The notes: generated by a model not told the origin, from the letters alone. 64,000 nt of DNA from Adiantum capillus-veneris (GCA_014529385.2 CM043950.1:67482435-67546434), one strand, 5' to 3'. Positions 44,201 through 55,734 are shown, numbered from the stretch's first letter. A program made the numbers and translations.

Positions 44201-46590
44201 TACATGAAGTATCATGGTTGTCTCCTATACTGGTTGTGCCAAAGAAAAATGGAGCTTTAAGAGTATGTGTGGATTATAGAAAATTGAATGCAGCAACCAT
44301 TACTGATCCCTTTCCTATGCCATTTTGTGATGCTGTGTTGGATGCAGTAGCTGGTCATGAAATGTACAGCTTTTTGGATGGTTTTTCTGGTTATAATCAG
44401 ATTAGTGTTGCTGAGTCGGATCAGCATAAAACAGCTTTTATAACTGAATGGGGAGCCTTTGCCCACACAGTGATGATTTTTGGGTTAACCAATGGACCAC
44501 CTTCATTTAATTTTGTTGCTCATAAGGTGTTTGAACCTTACTTACAGGACTTTATGAGAGTCTTTGTGGATGATTTCTCAGTGTTTGGAAAGAAGGATAA
44601 ACATCTGCTACATCTGAAGCTCTGTTTTGAAAGATGCAGACAATTCAGGATGGCTCTGAATCCTTATAAAAGTGTAATTGCTGTGAGGAGTGGAATACTT
44701 TTAGGACATGTGGTGTCAGAAGCAGGAATAGCTATAGATGTCAAGAAAATAGAAGCCATTCAAGCAGCACCAGTTCCTACCAATGTTAAAGAGTTAATGA
44801 GGTTTGTTGGACAGACAAAGTGGCACTCCAGATATTTGAGGTATTTGTCTAATGTATGCTTGCCATTAACTCAATTAACAAAGAAGGATGTGGCATTTGT
44901 ATGGGATGAACCTCAGCAGAAATCATTTCAGATGTTGAAGAAAATGATATCAGTAGCACCAATTTTGCAGCCACCTGATTGGTCATTGCCTTTTCATGTG
45001 TTTGTTGATGCGTCGGATATAGCAATAGGAGCTGTACTGATGCAGGAGAAGGAGAAGGGATGGTTCAGACCTGTGTACTATGCAAGCAGGGTTCTCACAG
45101 GTGCAGAAAGAAACTATCCTGTGACAGAAAGAGAAGCTTTAGGGATGGTATATGCATTGAATAAGTTCAGGCATTACTTGTTGGGGAACAAGATAGTTTT
45201 TCATGTTGATCATCAGGCCTTGTTGTATTTGATCAAGAAGCCACTTCTTACTGGAAGGCTTGCAAGATGGATGTTGTTGTTGCAGGAGTTTGACTTTCAG
45301 ATTGAGCATACTCCTGGGAAGGAGCATGTAATTGCAGATTATCTAAGCAGGATTGAAACAGGTGAAGCACCTACTGGGGTAGATGATGCACTTCCTGATG
45401 CTCAGCTGTTTGATGTGCAGACTACTGTGACTGAGTCTTGGTATGATCAATTGCTGATGTTTTTGACTGATGGAACTATACCAAGGGAGTTCAATGCTGA
45501 TCAGAGAAGAAAATTTGCACTGAAAACTAGACCCTATTTAGTTATTGCAGGGGCACTATATAAGAAAGGCATTGATCAAGTGATAAGAAGATGTGTGCCA
45601 GAATTTGAGCAAAGTGTAGTCTTGCAGGAAGCACATTCAAGCACAGCAGGAGGGCATTTCTCTGGAGATATTACAGGGAAGAAGATTTTGCAGGCTGGAT
45701 TATGGTGGCCCACAGTTTTGAAGGATGCACATGATTATGCCAAAAGATGTGTAATTTGTCAGAAAACAGGTCAACCTGATTCAAACAGGGATAGGATGGG
45801 GGATCATCCTATTTTGCCTTTGGAACCTTTTCAAAAGTGGGGTTTGGACTTTGTAGGACCTGTCAAACCAACTTCCAAGAGGGGATGCAGATACATTTTA
45901 GTGGCTACAGATTATTGCACTAAGTGGGTAGAAGCAGTAGCATTGAAGGATAATAAAGCTTCAAGTGTGGCCAGATTTCTTTATCATAACATTATGACCA
46001 GGTTTGGGTGTCCAGTGGAGCTGGTAAGTGACAGAGGAACTCATTTTCTGAATGAAGTAATTTCAGAGCTAACAAGGACACATATGATTATGCACAAGAA
46101 GTCTACAGCATATCATCCACAGGCTAATGGTCAGGCTGAGAGCTCCAACAAAACACTGATAAGGATTTTGAAAAAGATTGTGACAGAGAATCAGAAGGAT
46201 TGGGATGATAAGTTGGATTCTGCCTTATGGTCCTTCAGAACAGCTTTCAAAGTCACTACTGGTATGACACCATTCAAGCTGGTGTATGGGCTGGAAGCTG
46301 TGGTGCCTATGGAGTTTGTGGTACCAAGTTTAAGAGTCTCAGCAGAGAAGCAGTCTCCAAAGTTGTCAGTACTACACAGGAACAAGTATCTGATGCAGCT
46401 GGAGGAGGATAGGTTGGTAAGCTCTTACATTACTGAAGTCATACAAAGAAGAAGACAAGCATGGGTGACCAAGAATGTGAAGTTCAAGATCTTTCAGGTT
46501 GGAGATTGGGTAATGTTGTACAACTCTAAGCTGGGACCACATCCTGGTAAATTGTCATTGAGATATCAGGGACCATATCAGATTGTGTAG
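41248..46590 (+). CDS. Gypsy Gag-Pol polyprotein
   Basis: An uninterrupted frame of 1,780 codons. By residue from 41248: gag capsid-like region about 90-260 (VAQFETKWKASGYQVMYADG, EDYAQKFRILVERLQG); acidic Ser and Lys stretch; zinc knuckles CHICERDGHNTASC (about 345) and CVYCGAPDHWVGPNC (about 415); a poly-Gln run; protease LLDGGSGVNILP (about 660); reverse transcriptase with VDYRKLNAATITDPFPMP and FVDDF (about 1106); RNase H from FVDASDIAIGAVL (about 1252); integrase zinc module (STAGGHFSGD, CVICQ) and core WGLDFVGP, LVSDRGTHF, GQAES with all three acids. The frame has no ATG before about residue 88. It opens at GTG 41248 (VYYTRAQAQA, a typical gag start), so ATG may have mutated to GTG, or initiation is unusual. 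The frame stops at TAG 46588 inside the integrase tail (GPYQIV). Confidence 0.95.
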   Translation: MYYTRAQAQAGNIDPFNYDHDNQQSPDAQGQQPVDQGGVGSGAAGEERVRQFIGALFLARRTTRRRIQFDPLQGATRQRPRRPPQPIPMAQPPPNPKVKAAKFRAGSKEDADCHVAQFETKWKASGYQVMYADGVKMEQFAATLEGKAMSWFSQYGIAHFATYNALKQAFLQRFRKEKTPTDVLRKLRDIKQNKMLVEDYAQKFRILVERLQGNERPTNEMLAGYFLKGLRSSLKGAVASIDIAGGLDDIVTAAARVEKRLGMTKAKRKEDSDSDSEEASEDTDSSGNSDSDSPSDSDEETEKRKKKQSSKKKKVKQKQSIEQDLVGKLKKFGYSVVAPKEKVYCHICERDGHNTASCWYNPKNRGQTAPNIGRGRPEVGANQAVPFRGRPPFQRTRPPRPPWREQENNNNRRPCVYCGAPDHWVGPNCALWVKHREERGMPIVRYNQPNQLENQQQQQQQQQQNQPAAQANVILFDVFSQDEQIQDTDQEHEQQGNEEEHQWACDCNQCVQEDHVEFLAVTRSKDKAPLDWKEQKGVRDQVTKRISKHQAKQVDIEDDPKEKEEQNNGSKEVENKQDKDWFEILISSPLQLSLDQLLQLVPAFKDRLFRKLQNLNGLGTMDRQFSPAAANRIDPADVDFVVPLIKVHFLGENFDDVLLDGGSGVNILPEAVYKRMELGAMAPAPFQVKMADQSRVQPLGILKAQEIQVSGLSFFVNFVVLRMSDSAAAYEMLLGRPWFRLAKVRQDWGENVVILKKGKKKVTIPMRGRKMVPLSEKPLFAQTINFADEVTDDQEEEFLKANPTVVPVFEVDVESMLQQGKEQDEPDTGLAPGQTVQGKELLQLVDQKYAMSDKEQIQQEEKEARDMAEKIYEKKFGASSRVEKEELQELNLGTEAEPRMVKVSAHIQGEFLAQLLHLLVDYKDVFAWDYSQVRGIDPTLHQHRINLKEGAKPIVQQRYRMNPNFAKQVKEELDKLLAVGFIKPVHEVSWLSPILVVPKKNGALRVCVDYRKLNAATITDPFPMPFCDAVLDAVAGHEMYSFLDGFSGYNQISVAESDQHKTAFITEWGAFAHTVMIFGLTNGPPSFNFVAHKVFEPYLQDFMRVFVDDFSVFGKKDKHLLHLKLCFERCRQFRMALNPYKSVIAVRSGILLGHVVSEAGIAIDVKKIEAIQAAPVPTNVKELMRFVGQTKWHSRYLRYLSNVCLPLTQLTKKDVAFVWDEPQQKSFQMLKKMISVAPILQPPDWSLPFHVFVDASDIAIGAVLMQEKEKGWFRPVYYASRVLTGAERNYPVTEREALGMVYALNKFRHYLLGNKIVFHVDHQALLYLIKKPLLTGRLARWMLLLQEFDFQIEHTPGKEHVIADYLSRIETGEAPTGVDDALPDAQLFDVQTTVTESWYDQLLMFLTDGTIPREFNADQRRKFALKTRPYLVIAGALYKKGIDQVIRRCVPEFEQSVVLQEAHSSTAGGHFSGDITGKKILQAGLWWPTVLKDAHDYAKRCVICQKTGQPDSNRDRMGDHPILPLEPFQKWGLDFVGPVKPTSKRGCRYILVATDYCTKWVEAVALKDNKASSVARFLYHNIMTRFGCPVELVSDRGTHFLNEVISELTRTHMIMHKKSTAYHPQANGQAESSNKTLIRILKKIVTENQKDWDDKLDSALWSFRTAFKVTTGMTPFKLVYGLEAVVPMEFVVPSLRVSAEKQSPKLSVLHRNKYLMQLEEDRLVSSYITEVIQRRRQAWVTKNVKFKIFQVGDWVMLYNSKLGPHPGKLSLRYQGPYQIV

Positions 46591-47127
46591 GATAAAGGAC
46601 AAGGGACATTCATCATAGCTGATGTGTTTGGTACAAGAGTGGAAAAGGCAGTTAATGGTTTCAGGCTGAAGAAATTTCAGGGAAAGCCACCTCATTTGGA
46701 CTGGCCAAGTGTAGCCTGTATGACTGTAATACCCCTACAGTCAGGAGATTCAGAATCAGCAAAAGGAAAAGGAAAAATGCTGGCTTGCATGGATTTGAGG
46801 AGGTCTTTTCATAGTATCCCATATAATTCACAGGTTGGAGGAAGTAGGCAGTTCCAAAGTGCACATCCGATTCAACATTGTAGATGTTGGAAGAGTACCT
46901 GTGTCGGAACTGACCAAGTCGGAATTTTTAATAAGAAATTATTAGGCCCGATTAATAACTTCGGGGAGTGTGCTGAAAAGAAGTTTCGTAGCACTTCAAG
47001 GATACTGGGTGGAGATATGTGTGCATGGTGCAGCGAGTATAATCATACATGCAACAAAAGTTCAGTACACATGCAGCAGCGCGGAGCATTCGGGTTTTTG
47101 CTTGAAGAAGCTTTATTCAGTCCTGCC
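46591..47127 (+). CDS. Continuation of integrase tail and linker, downstream of in-frame TAG
   Basis: Directly after the TAG the same frame continues DKGQGTFIIADVFGTRVEKA and VNGFRLKKFQGKPPHLDW, clearly the rest of an integrase C-terminal domain. Where TAG stands, a Trp codon (TGG) would fit the family pattern, so a G-to-A nonsense change is the simplest reading. From about 46780 to 47127 the frame stays open but the sequence looks like spacer (Cys-rich, no motif). Without read-through this part is not translated as pol. Confidence 0.7.
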
Positions 47128-49221
47128 ATGCCGAAAGCAAAGCAATTGATGGCCATGCAACCACAGCCTGATGAGGAGCAGACCGAAGGTTCGGGGCGAC
47201 GTTTGAGAAGCAAAGCTTTGCCTATGCGGCTTGACGTTAGCAGTGCAGACGAAAACAGTGACTCTGCAGAAGAGGAAACGCCAACGCCGACTCCTGTGTT
47301 AGAAGGTAAGGTGATGCAAGCATTAATGGACCCTTTTATGGACTTCAAAGTTGACATAGATTGTCAGGCAGAGCGCAACGCCATATGGTTGCAGCAGGTA
47401 GGATTGTATGAGTTTGCGATTCTGCCTTGGGAAGAATGTAGAAACAACGTATATGCAAAGTCTCAGTTGGAAATACTTAGGAAGACTAAGGGGAGAGTGT
47501 CACCGCATGTGGTACTCAATGTGGAGTTGGTGTCTGAGGTGTTCAAGCTGCCTTTGCATCCTAATACACCTATTCCAAAGTGTTCAGAGGAAGCACTGAA
47601 AAAGGAGTTTGGTCCAAGAGAAGGAGGCAGGCAGTATTACATGCTAAAGAATGTGGCATATGCTAGGAGAGAGCAGCATAAGTGGTACTTGGAGAGGCTA
47701 TGCTTTATTGTGAAGTTTGATTATATGTCAAAAGAAAACTTTGCACCATTAAGCTATGCAGAGCAGGGAGGAGAAGTGAGTTGGGCTCACTGGGTGTATG
47801 AAAAGTTGGCAGCAGAGATTCATTCTTCAGACAAGAGGAAGACGCAGGCAAATAGTAGGTTATGTGGTTACTTGTCAGCATTGTTTTTTTTTGCACAGAG
47901 AGTACAGAATGGTGAAGCAAGGTGGCCTGTGAAAGCAGAAAAACTGGTGCAGGAGAAGCAGCAGCCAGTTCAGATTGAGCATCCCATCATGGTGCATTCT
48001 GAAAAGACAGGATTTGTGAAGTTTAATGCTAAGCATATGGAGGCTTATGAGGATTTGGTGAAAGCCAAATATACTCCAGGAGAGGCCTTTGAAGAAATCA
48101 CAGCAAAAATGCAGTTTGCAGATTTTGGCACCATGGATGTTGATTCACCAATGCAGGTAAAAGCAGAGGAAACACCAATAAAGCTTGGTAAGGCTTTCAC
48201 ATTATCCAACAAGAGGAAGAAGTCTGAACCAGTCAGCAGAGTGTTTTCTAGATTAGACTTTAGTGCTGAGGAAGTCTCTGGAGTATCAGTAGATACTGGG
48301 AAATTGGACAGTGATAAAGTAGTTCAGATGCTGCAGCAGGTGCAAGAATTTGTGAGGCAGCAGAATAATATGCTGAAGGTTCAGAGTATGCAAGCTGAAA
48401 GGAATGCAGAAAAATTGATGGAGTTTAAAGGACAGGTGTCACAGGTGAAAGAGTTTGAAGAGCAGATAGCTATGATGAAAGTAAAGTATGAGCAGGATAT
48501 GGAGGAAACAGTGGGGAAACAGAAGATGGAGTTAGCAAAAGTGAAGAGATCATTGGGGGAGTTTAAGCAATGGACTGAGAAAGTGGAGGCAGCGGTTGCT
48601 TTGGAGTTGGAAGACATGGCAAAGAGGAATGCAGAGTTACAGGTCATTGTGGAGATGCAGAGGTTGAGATTGGAACCTTTGCAGATACTAGAGCAACAGA
48701 TGTTGGCACAGGAGGAAATTAGCTTGAGTGCAGTATTAATGAAAGAAGGAGAAGTGTCTATCCTCAAGCAGCAGTTAGCTTTGGTTGCACAGGAGATGTG
48801 GCAAAAGACCAAGGAAAGAATGAGATTTGTCATTAAGTATCCATATGAGGTGATAAAGGCAGGGTTAGTGCATGAGGTAGAAGCACAATTGTTGAAGGAA
48901 GTGGAGGAATTGCAAAAGGAGAGAGACTGTTTGAAACAGCAGGTTCAGCAGATGGAAGAGAATCAGAGACAGCAGCTTGCAGAGGCAGAAAAGAAAGAGG
49001 AGAATTTTACTAATAGTTTTTTGATGCAGGATGTAGCTGAGGAGAAAGTGGCAGAAGAGCAGATTGATACTGTGATTGTAGATAGAGCACAAGAGGTGGA
49101 AATAGGAAAAGCTGATGCAGCAGAATCAGATGCAGTAAAGGAAGCAGAGCTGGTGGATCATAAAGTGAATGCTGAGGACCAGAGTAAGGAAGAAGCTGTG
49201 CAGCAGAGGGTGGATTCCTGA
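47128..49221 (+). CDS. Accessory ORF of the gypsy element: globular domain plus long coiled coil
   Basis: 697 residues from ATG 47128, the first Met that begins a basic start (MPKAKQLMAMQ). The frame is in register with gag-pol and open upstream to 46591. Residues about 65-260 form a globular domain (NAIWLQQVGLYEFAILPWEE, VLNVELVSEVFKLPLHPN, FGPREGGRQYYMLKNVAYA, RLCGYLSALFFFAQR). Residues about 395-625 are heptad-rich coiled coil (QQVQEFVRQQNNML, LKQQLALVAQEMWQKTKER, VEELQKERDCLKQQVQQME). The C-terminus is acidic. There is no signal peptide or clear membrane segment, so an envelope role is not supported. Position and architecture match the pseudogene at 8626-11852. It could be a structural or chromatin-targeting protein; function unknown. 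Confidence 0.85.
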   Translation: MPKAKQLMAMQPQPDEEQTEGSGRRLRSKALPMRLDVSSADENSDSAEEETPTPTPVLEGKVMQALMDPFMDFKVDIDCQAERNAIWLQQVGLYEFAILPWEECRNNVYAKSQLEILRKTKGRVSPHVVLNVELVSEVFKLPLHPNTPIPKCSEEALKKEFGPREGGRQYYMLKNVAYARREQHKWYLERLCFIVKFDYMSKENFAPLSYAEQGGEVSWAHWVYEKLAAEIHSSDKRKTQANSRLCGYLSALFFFAQRVQNGEARWPVKAEKLVQEKQQPVQIEHPIMVHSEKTGFVKFNAKHMEAYEDLVKAKYTPGEAFEEITAKMQFADFGTMDVDSPMQVKAEETPIKLGKAFTLSNKRKKSEPVSRVFSRLDFSAEEVSGVSVDTGKLDSDKVVQMLQQVQEFVRQQNNMLKVQSMQAERNAEKLMEFKGQVSQVKEFEEQIAMMKVKYEQDMEETVGKQKMELAKVKRSLGEFKQWTEKVEAAVALELEDMAKRNAELQVIVEMQRLRLEPLQILEQQMLAQEEISLSAVLMKEGEVSILKQQLALVAQEMWQKTKERMRFVIKYPYEVIKAGLVHEVEAQLLKEVEELQKERDCLKQQVQQMEENQRQQLAEAEKKEENFTNSFLMQDVAEEKVAEEQIDTVIVDRAQEVEIGKADAAESDAVKEAELVDHKVNAEDQSKEEAVQQRVDS

Positions 49222-49281
49222 TCAAGGGATATGTGAATCCGGGTCAGATTTCTGCGAAATCTACCACCGGGGCGTGCCATG

Positions 49282-49660
49282 TGTTGAGAGGCACATGTTA
49301 GAAACTGACTCTGAATAGCTAAGTCGGATTTTGACTTATCGGATATTTACTGAGCTGTATTTTGCTAAGTCGGATGTAACTGTCTTTCAGTTGCAGTCTG
49401 CTGAATGTCTTGTGACTGGGTAGTTAAGTCGGATTTATCTATATAAGTGGGGAATGTATCTGCGCACGATGTATCTGTTCTCTGATATGAATGTGATGAT
49501 GATGGTGCAGTGCAGCAACTATTCAGTGTATTGTCTCTGATTACTCTGATATTTTGAGTAGTCATGTTTACTGTGTCTGAATTGTTGTTAATGAAGTATG
49601 GTGGAGTAGATGGTTATTCTTGCTGTGTATGATGTTCATGTGTTGACCTAACCCACAACA
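49282..49660 (+). repeat. 3' LTR, gypsy element
   Basis: 379 bases, one substitution from the 5' LTR; TATATAAG at 49440-49447. The preceding CCACCGGGGCGTGCCATG is only a weak polypurine tract. Confidence 0.98.
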
Positions 49661-52600
49661 ATGATAGCACCTTAAAATGGGTAGTAGAAGTCCATATGGG
49701 TTTTGATGTATATGTGTACACATTAATCTATAGGTGAGAGTTTATATCTCTATTTGCATGCATGTTTGGAAATTTGTGTACCAACTCCTATGTTTTTGTT
49801 TATGTGTGTTGATGTATTAAGATATTACTTTACACAAAACAAAATTTATCTTAAAAGACAACTAGCTTTAGATATTAGGGAGTTGATTTGCACAAAAACA
49901 ATTCTGCATTAGACTCATTATTTGTAAAATATAATCAGAATGAACCAATCATTGCAATCATCCTATACATCAGGACCACTATATGAGGATGAATTACGCC
50001 TTCATCTCCAAGGTCGGTTGACTGCAACAACTTTAAACCCTTTTAAGCAAAGATATAATTCTGACATGCATACATATAGACAAGACAACATATTTTGTTT
50101 GACTTGGCTATGTATGGCATGTGTCGAAGAACCTACCAGTTGTTATTCACGTCATACTTAAAAATTATTAGACTAGCTACCCTCCTATAAAGTAAAGAGA
50201 AAATCTTAAGTAATTCCCACTTTTTTTCGAGTCGAATACCAAGCCAAAACTTCATTCTCAAATTAGTATCCATATGATCTTGAAAGCCTTACTTTAAAGT
50301 AACTTTTTACTTTCAGTCAAAGAGTTCAAATTTGTCTACCCATCCATAAACCAACCACAACTTGTATGTAAATTTTTAAAGTGATTTGACAAGCCGTGTT
50401 TTGCAACTAAATCTGTATTGTATGGATCTTGCATAATTCATACCAACATATTTTAAAGTGTAGCAATATCTGCTATTAGAGATATTTATTGAGGACAAAT
50501 CCTACTAAGTGAAGCAACACCTAAAATCATTCATGTTCCAAGCCAAGAACTAAGCACTAAAAAACCCAAATTTCGTCTTAGAGTACAAGCAACGGTGTAT
50601 CAACCAATGAAAGCACTTAGCTAGCTAAGTGTTCCAAACCCATCCAGAATCTTATTGAAATAGGTCCAGTCCTGATCATGTGTAAACTACTCAAGTCAAG
50701 GAGACCATTCATGGTGTTTATAACTTGATATAAGATTCCATACTATTCCCAGTACAAGGCAAATGTGCATTTATATGAGATATTTTATAAGAAGATGAGA
50801 ATAAGATCAAAAGTTTCATTGGAGCATTGTATTATGCCTTAAATATCCTCAAGGTAAAAGAGAAAACAATCTGATACATCAAAAAATCAGCAGCTAACCT
50901 CACTAGCAACAGTTCATGCTACTAGAATCTCCCAAATCTTTGGTGTCATTTCTAAATCAAACCAGTTAGTACACATTTTGAGTCCAAAAGTAAAGCCATA
51001 GTATTCCATGACCCATCAGTCCATGCCAACTTCATCTTTAAAATAGATAAATTAAATCTTTGCTACTAGTAAGGAGTAAGTTAAATATATGTGCCATGAA
51101 TTCCCCAAACCACTCAAAATTCACTCCTAAGGACATCCAGAGCAGTAAGCCAGCATATACTAGAAATCTATGACTTATTGTCATCAGCAAGAACATCAGA
51201 AGGTATTGACCCACAAGTTTGTAGTGTATATTCAAATAATGTAGATCTAAACCAATCATAGAGAAGCAGCTAAATGCTCGAGTATCATAGCATTTGCTCA
51301 TTATGAATAACTAGAACATTGGGGGATGAGAACATCCATGTTTTTCAAAACACTAGGGATTTGTAAAACAAGCCAGTACCGTACCTACATCAAGTATCAG
51401 GTATAGAGATCCCATTTCTAGCAAAGGTTGTAGCCAAAAATAGGTAAAAATAGAGTATACCCTAATATCTCTAATCACCTGCTCAACAAGCTAATTTATA
51501 GTTCAGTAAAGGCAAATCATTGCTAGTCGATGAGAAAAAACTATGCCAAAGAGTGATAAGCCAATTAACTAAAGTAATCCCACCATAGTACAGTTAGAAT
51601 ATTTATAGCAAGTGCAACCAGTCAGTATGCTCAATAGAAGCAAAACTTCTAGATGTAATCATCCAAAAAGGACCATAGTTCCACCAGTCCATCCATCTTC
51701 CAGGTGTTCACATCCCTATCCTATATACAGGTTAAAAACATATTGTTTGATCGAGCCATAGCCATCTCATTAAGGTCAATTTACAAAATCACATGACCCA
51801 AGAACCTAGGAGCCAGACTCTAAGATGTTAGCACCATCATAACAAGCTAGAGATGATAGAATAGACCACAATCTGCAATAAGAAAATTAGAGTGCCAATA
51901 GCATAACCAATAGCATAGAGGAGTAAATAGGAAACAATAGCCAAGCCATGATCTTTAACAAAATCATACTTAATAAAGTGCAACCAATCCAAGAAGGGAG
52001 TGCCAACAAAGTAAAGCCTGAGTGTCAACCAGATTCTATAACATAGAAAGAACCAGATTGTGAAACCAGAACTTAAATCTAGATTGTAAATCCAAGAAAC
52101 AACAAGATTGTAAAACTATGGTAACCCAGTATGAGTATTTAATTAAAACTACCCTCTTTAATCAAGCCATAGCCATCCCATCAAGGTAAAGTTAGAGAAT
52201 CAGAAGACCCAAGAACCTAAGAGCCAAATTCTAAGATTTAAGTGTTAGTGCCATAACCTGCAACATAGAGTTGTAAAAAGGAATTAAAAAAGGTTAGTAA
52301 CTCAATTTTCATATAACATTGTCCTGCACAGTGTAGATTCAACACGGTTACAAGTATTCAAGATCAATTCAAACCATAGTTTAGAGATTCAAGAAAAAAC
52401 CTGCAAGGAAGATCCTTCCCAAAATCCTTGAAGGTAACATTCAATACAACCCACCAAATTCAACATATAGCAAAGCAAGCCCAAGATCTTCAATCCTCCC
52501 TTTCTTACAATCAAAAGTATCATTACAACTCTCACACTTTTAATTTGGCAACCAGCAAAACTTAAAGCACAAGTCTAAGTGAGGGATGGCAATCCCCCAC

Positions 52601-54062
52601 CTTAAAACATAAGCCTGCAGGTAAGCTACCTTAAAATAGGCATAGGCAAGTAAAAATAAAAAGTACAAACCATTGAAAAGCAACAAAATGGACCATGATA
52701 GTGAATAACAACAGGCAGAGAATGGAGTAGCACAGCCTTGAAGGAAAGATGATACACTAAGAATACCATAGGTCATTGAAGTTAGGGCAAATATGAGCCA
52801 GTTGGCAAGTCAAAAAGGAGGGTACCACTTTGCATACCATTCATCTCAAAGCAACAAACTAGGGAGGAGATTTAGAAACACATGCCAAGTTTATATGATG
52901 ATGGCAAAGATTGAGCCAATGGTTAATAGAATCGATGAGAGGTATTGAAGGCTATCGCATCAAAGGTAGGAACAAAAAAATGCACCATAGTATTAGCAAG
53001 GAAAAGATCTATAATATATGGGAAATCACATGCAGCATTACAACAAATATCAGAGGAAGAAATCACATCGGGGCTAATGTGGTGGTACAATACTTACAAG
53101 TATACAATGTTAAACGGGGACTAGTAAAGACTTGCATCTCGAGGGAGGAGAAACCTTGTTTGAAGTGTGTGAAGGAACAGTCGATCTGACTCAACAGAGG
53201 GTAGGCTGGTAGGAAAAAAACTGCTAAGTTGTCAATGGGGGAGGTGATAACTCCCATGCCAACTCCAAGAGTTCAAGAAAGTGGGTTGATAAGGTAGAGT
53301 TCACATTAGGCAAGTTATATGGGAGGCAGGCACAGTCGCGCAATAAATGCCACCTTATTTTTTAAAGCACTCTCAGAGGAGCAACCCTTAAAGTCAATCA
53401 AAGAGGTATTATGAGGGCAAACCCGTCAAGACGACAATCATGGTACATAAATAGAGAGAGAATCTAATCCAAGCCCAACTACAGGTTAGCAAACTGAAGT
53501 AGCTAGCTACGAGGCAGAAGATTGTAGCTGGATGAAGAAATCACAAGAGTAAAATTACAAAGTGTATATGTGTGTGTTGTTGTATTAAACTTAACACATA
53601 TACATAAAAGAACATAACGTTCAAAAGAAAATTGGCTTTAGATAACTGGAGAGAGATTTGTACAATAAGGGCTCAGTCGTAGATTCATTTTTGTACAAAA
53701 TAATAAGAATGAGGCATCAACCCAATGATCTTATAAAAAAAACTACTGAGTTGTGGAGATCCACCATACAAAGAAGCCTGGTTCTTCAATGACGGACAAC
53801 AGCTGAGCCAAAACATTGCTAAGTAAAGATAGAATTCTCACATGCATCCATATAGACAAGACAATAGATTCGTTAGTCTTCAGTACCTATTACAAGTGTC
53901 TACGATCCTATCATTTGTTATCCATGTCCTACTTGAAAACTTTTTAACTTAAACCTACTATACTTTTTAGAGTATCAAATAATGCAAAGTAATAAAGATG
54001 ATGACACACCATCAAAGGATAACTATTTAAACCAAAGGAGCGTTTCTACCTTTTTAAAAAGT

Positions 54063-54313
54063 GATCAGAAGGCCACCACCCCTTCTGATCCAAGTGTGAA
54101 AAAGTTCCTCTTAATTTTGAAGTGAATTTATTGTGATCAGAACGCCATCACCCCTTCTGATCCAAGTGTCAAAAGAATCCCCAAAAAAAAAAAACATTTT
54201 CATAACATGATGTAATTTTTTGGATTAAAACCCAAATAAGTAATGCATCTTTTTTACATCAAAAAATATATTTTTTTTGTTATGTGGATCAGAAGGCCAT
54301 CACCCCCTTTTAA
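54063..54313. repeat. Three copies of a short hairpin motif
   Basis: GATCAGAAGG-CCACCACC-CCTTCTGATC (54063-54090) is a perfect 10-bp stem with an 8-base loop. Related copies are at 54135-54162 (one arm change) and 54287-54313 (right arm decayed). CCAAGTG follows the first two and TCAAGTG the third. Confidence 0.85.
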
Positions 54314-55632
54314 TTCAAGTGACATAACCACTATTAATTAAATTAAGCCTAAACAAGTTTGTTTTGAGTTAGTCATTCAATATGGTCATGGATTGTCGAG
54401 ATTACCTACCACTTCTACTTAAGGTCATATGTTAAAATATCCCGGTGACAATTTATTCAAGGTAAGTTCATGATGAAGGTTTATAAAATGTTTACCAAAT
54501 GGTACAAACATGTGATCATAAGACTTGAAAGACAATAGCCTGGTCTCAAAGTGTTATATCCACCAACTTTATATCAAAAGCTGAAAGCTGATTTTCTTTT
54601 GAAATGTTTTCTTGAGCTCTCCTTGGTACAAACACAATTAAAAATTATTTCCACACGGATCCTTGCCCTAAATGTTAGAAAGCCCAATATAAAAAATCAC
54701 AGCCCAGATCACTTAAGTCGAATCAAACTTTTTTTAACCACAGAGTAAGAACATGCCTTTAAATGCCAAAGAAAATTTGATAAAGATGAATTTAGTTGTA
54801 AAGTCAGCTAGTAAGGTAAGGTTTAGTTAAGACTATAGCCACAATCACCAAATCCACTACCATCAGGGCCTCAACCCTAAAGTTAAGAAATGCTAAAACT
54901 TCAACAAATAGCAGAAACATGTCTTGTTTATAGGGCAAGTATAAACCATTGTAAATTTTAGCCTTATTATAAAAACTAAACCATTAATGAACTACAATAG
55001 TACATATTCACCAATAAGCTCTCGTTCTGCAAGAATGCATAGTTTAGTTAATGGTTTCAAGTTAGGACCAGTCATACCAAGCACTTGTTGCAATATTCCA
55101 TAATATGTCATCCTACAAGTATCTAAGATCATCAGTAGATTTAGAATAAACGAAGGCCACACCCCCCCTTTTTTTAACAATTAAAATAGGGATTAAATGT
55201 TAGCCATCTTTACTAGTAACCATCGTCAATAATGTTCCATAGGGTAACATGAAAAATTGATTACTACCTAACAACATACAAAGCATTGATATTTCAATGA
55301 GAAGGAGCATATTGCTCGATCAATTCCAAGGTGAACATTACCATAATCAGGCAGCGACATATGGCCTTCACACATTTAATTGTATACAATAGAGATACAC
55401 AGTATCAAGGCAAAGTGAGGGATTAGGTCTCCCCAATCTCATAAAAATAAAACTTCGTTCAAAACATATTAAGTGCATAAGTGAAGGGTGAGTTTAGGAA
55501 TTGAAAAGACAACTGAAAGTGAAAAGTCAAAAGAGATATGGAGGTGGAAAGTCAAAAGACCTTTTGTGTCCATATAAAGAGGTGTTTCTCTTCTCTTTTA
55601 TTTTCCCTTTAGCATTTTTTTCTCTTTAAAGT

Positions 55633-55734
<102 letters not shown>

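Larger units (their letters stand above)
40792..49660 (+). mobile_element. Young, nearly intact Ty3/gypsy retrotransposon with 3' accessory ORF
   Basis: An 8,869-bp element. LTRs of 379 bases at both ends start TGTTGAGAGGCACATG and end CTAACCCACAACA, and differ at one base (C at 41040, A at 49530). The flanking duplication ATGAT (40787-40791, 49661-49665) is exact. Gene order is gag, protease, reverse transcriptase, RNase H, integrase, then a large extra ORF before the 3' LTR. No chromodomain was recognised. Near-identical LTRs mean a recent insertion. Confidence 0.98.

Noticed and set aside
46624-49221. Envelope gene
   Set aside because: No signal peptide, transmembrane segment or glycoprotein-like pattern; coiled coil and acidic tail instead.
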